Shown here one piece after another: positions 63,347 through 64,000 of a stretch of 64,000 nucleotides of DNA. The stretch lies in assembly GCF_014695375.1 (NCBI RefSeq), contig NZ_JACJOG010000023.1, positions 62,001 to 126,000 of the forward strand. Reading direction: 5' to 3'. The DNA comes from Coleofasciculus sp. FACHB-T130 (GTDB taxonomy: Bacteria > Cyanobacteriota > Cyanobacteriia > Cyanobacteriales > FACHB-T130). The notes beneath the pieces were generated by a model. That model was given only the letters and a program-made list of their open reading frames with translations. It ran no database searches and was not told the origin of the DNA. The position numbers and the translations under genes are program-made. Within the stretch, counting starts at the first letter, position 1; each line of letters opens with the position of its first letter.

Positions 63347-64000
63347 ATGTCATCCTCCAAACAAGTCCCTGCCTCCATCCGCTATCTCAAAGCACGGTTA
63401 CGGACATTCGCGCGCCCTGCGTTTTGGGGATCGGCGATCGCACTGGTGATGATGGTGATAGGGGTATGGGAGTACTGGGTACACCCAGAATGGCTTAACA
63501 GCCTTTTAGATGGAGAAACGGAGAGTGGGCAAGTCGATTCCGCAGACAATCCTTCGGATGACCCAAACCTTTCTCAAGAAAGCAGTGTGATTGGCGCTGA
63601 TATCGATAACTTGCCCGCGCTCATGCAGGAATTTAATCGCGGCACTAATCAAGGCGCTGGCAAGAAGGGAAAGGAAAAAGCTCAAGATCCCACCCAGCAA
63701 GAAGGTTTATTTGAGCAACTGACTCGCAACCCGGCGACTGCTTCTAATACAGAATCGACCGCGCAGCCTCAAGCGATCGCAGGAATCCCCAAAGCTCCGC
63801 AAAACTCGAACAATCCTTTTCTGACATCAGCACAAGATTTATTAAATACTGGATTAAATGTTGGCCCCCAGCCCAATACAGGGGCATTTTTGGGATTGAC
63901 ACCCACGAACCAACAGGCGGTAAATCCTACTACAACAGCAACCTCCACTCCGAATCTGGGCTTTGGCGTGCCCAACCTAACTAACCAGAACCAAAACGTC
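63347..64000 (+). CDS. Single-pass membrane protein, 3' end cut by the window
   Basis: The frame opens at the ATG at 63347 and runs 218 codons with no stop to the window edge, so the protein is incomplete. A basic N-terminus (RYLKARLRTFARPA) precedes a membrane segment at about residues 27-44 (WGSAIALVMMVIGVWEYW). A long polar region rich in Asn, Gln, Thr and Pro follows (GLTPTNQQAVNPTTT, NLGFGVPNLTNQNQN). This suggests a cytoplasmic start and an extended exported or periplasmic part. Function unknown. The upstream gene is LptF/G with a 419-base gap. Confidence 0.7.
   Translation, partial: MSSSKQVPASIRYLKARLRTFARPAFWGSAIALVMMVIGVWEYWVHPEWLNSLLDGETESGQVDSADNPSDDPNLSQESSVIGADIDNLPALMQEFNRGTNQGAGKKGKEKAQDPTQQEGLFEQLTRNPATASNTESTAQPQAIAGIPKAPQNSNNPFLTSAQDLLNTGLNVGPQPNTGAFLGLTPTNQQAVNPTTTATSTPNLGFGVPNLTNQNQNV

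Noticed and set aside
1-64000. HIP1 octamers as functional operators
   Set aside because: GCGATCGC is spread throughout coding and intergenic DNA, as is usual in cyanobacteria, so single copies say nothing about regulation.

Overview
The window comes from a cyanobacterium. The HIP1 octamer GCGATCGC recurs throughout, and several genes are typical of oxygenic phototrophs: the ferredoxin-thioredoxin reductase catalytic chain, a CugP-type UDP-glucose pyrophosphorylase, Rcp1-like response regulators, an ethylene-receptor-type kinase and paired AAA-like/WD40 proteins. Heptamer tandem repeats, small palindromic elements and many signalling genes suggest a large-genome, probably filamentous species. 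The genus cannot be fixed from sequence alone. I saw no tRNA, rRNA, CRISPR array or full insertion sequence.

Layout. 0-9.5 kb is mostly housekeeping: a cut TPR-like membrane protein, arginine decarboxylase, CugP, LapA-ScpA, an AI-2E-family exporter and PdxH. 9.9-17.1 kb holds a lipoprotein, a VRPASEDP tandem-repeat protein, a HAD phosphatase, a di-haem cytochrome, a DUF2993 protein and a UGT-like glycosyltransferase. 17.2-20.4 kb is gene-poor accessory DNA with an XRE regulator under two palindromes, a DUF559 nuclease-like gene inside inverted repeats, and three MITE-like elements. A hybrid histidine kinase and a coiled-coil protein follow.

24.4-35.1 kb is a one-strand stress/detoxification island of 13 genes: manganese catalase, cupin, MRJP/Yellow-like protein, two zinc alcohol dehydrogenases each paired with a small exported protein, a membrane-anchored SRPBCC protein, an SDR, a DJ-1/ferritin-like fusion, a DUF2267 protein and small acidic proteins. 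Together they suggest a programme against peroxide, aldehyde and desiccation-type damage.

36-54 kb is a signalling block: a LOV-like/GAF histidine kinase next to a GGDEF-EAL protein; an overlapping gene pair coding for an AAA-like ATPase with an N-terminal HTH-like domain and an AAA-like ATPase with 14 WD40 repeats (the best candidate for a little-described system); a SpoT-like HD hydrolase; a Ser/Thr kinase; and a three-gene operon of ethylene-receptor-type kinase, Rcp1-like regulator and REC-PAS kinase.

54-64 kb returns to housekeeping: TypA/BipA, a PilT-family ATPase, DUF58, FtrC, DUF309, and LptA, LptB and LptF/G for lipopolysaccharide transport, ending in a cut gene.
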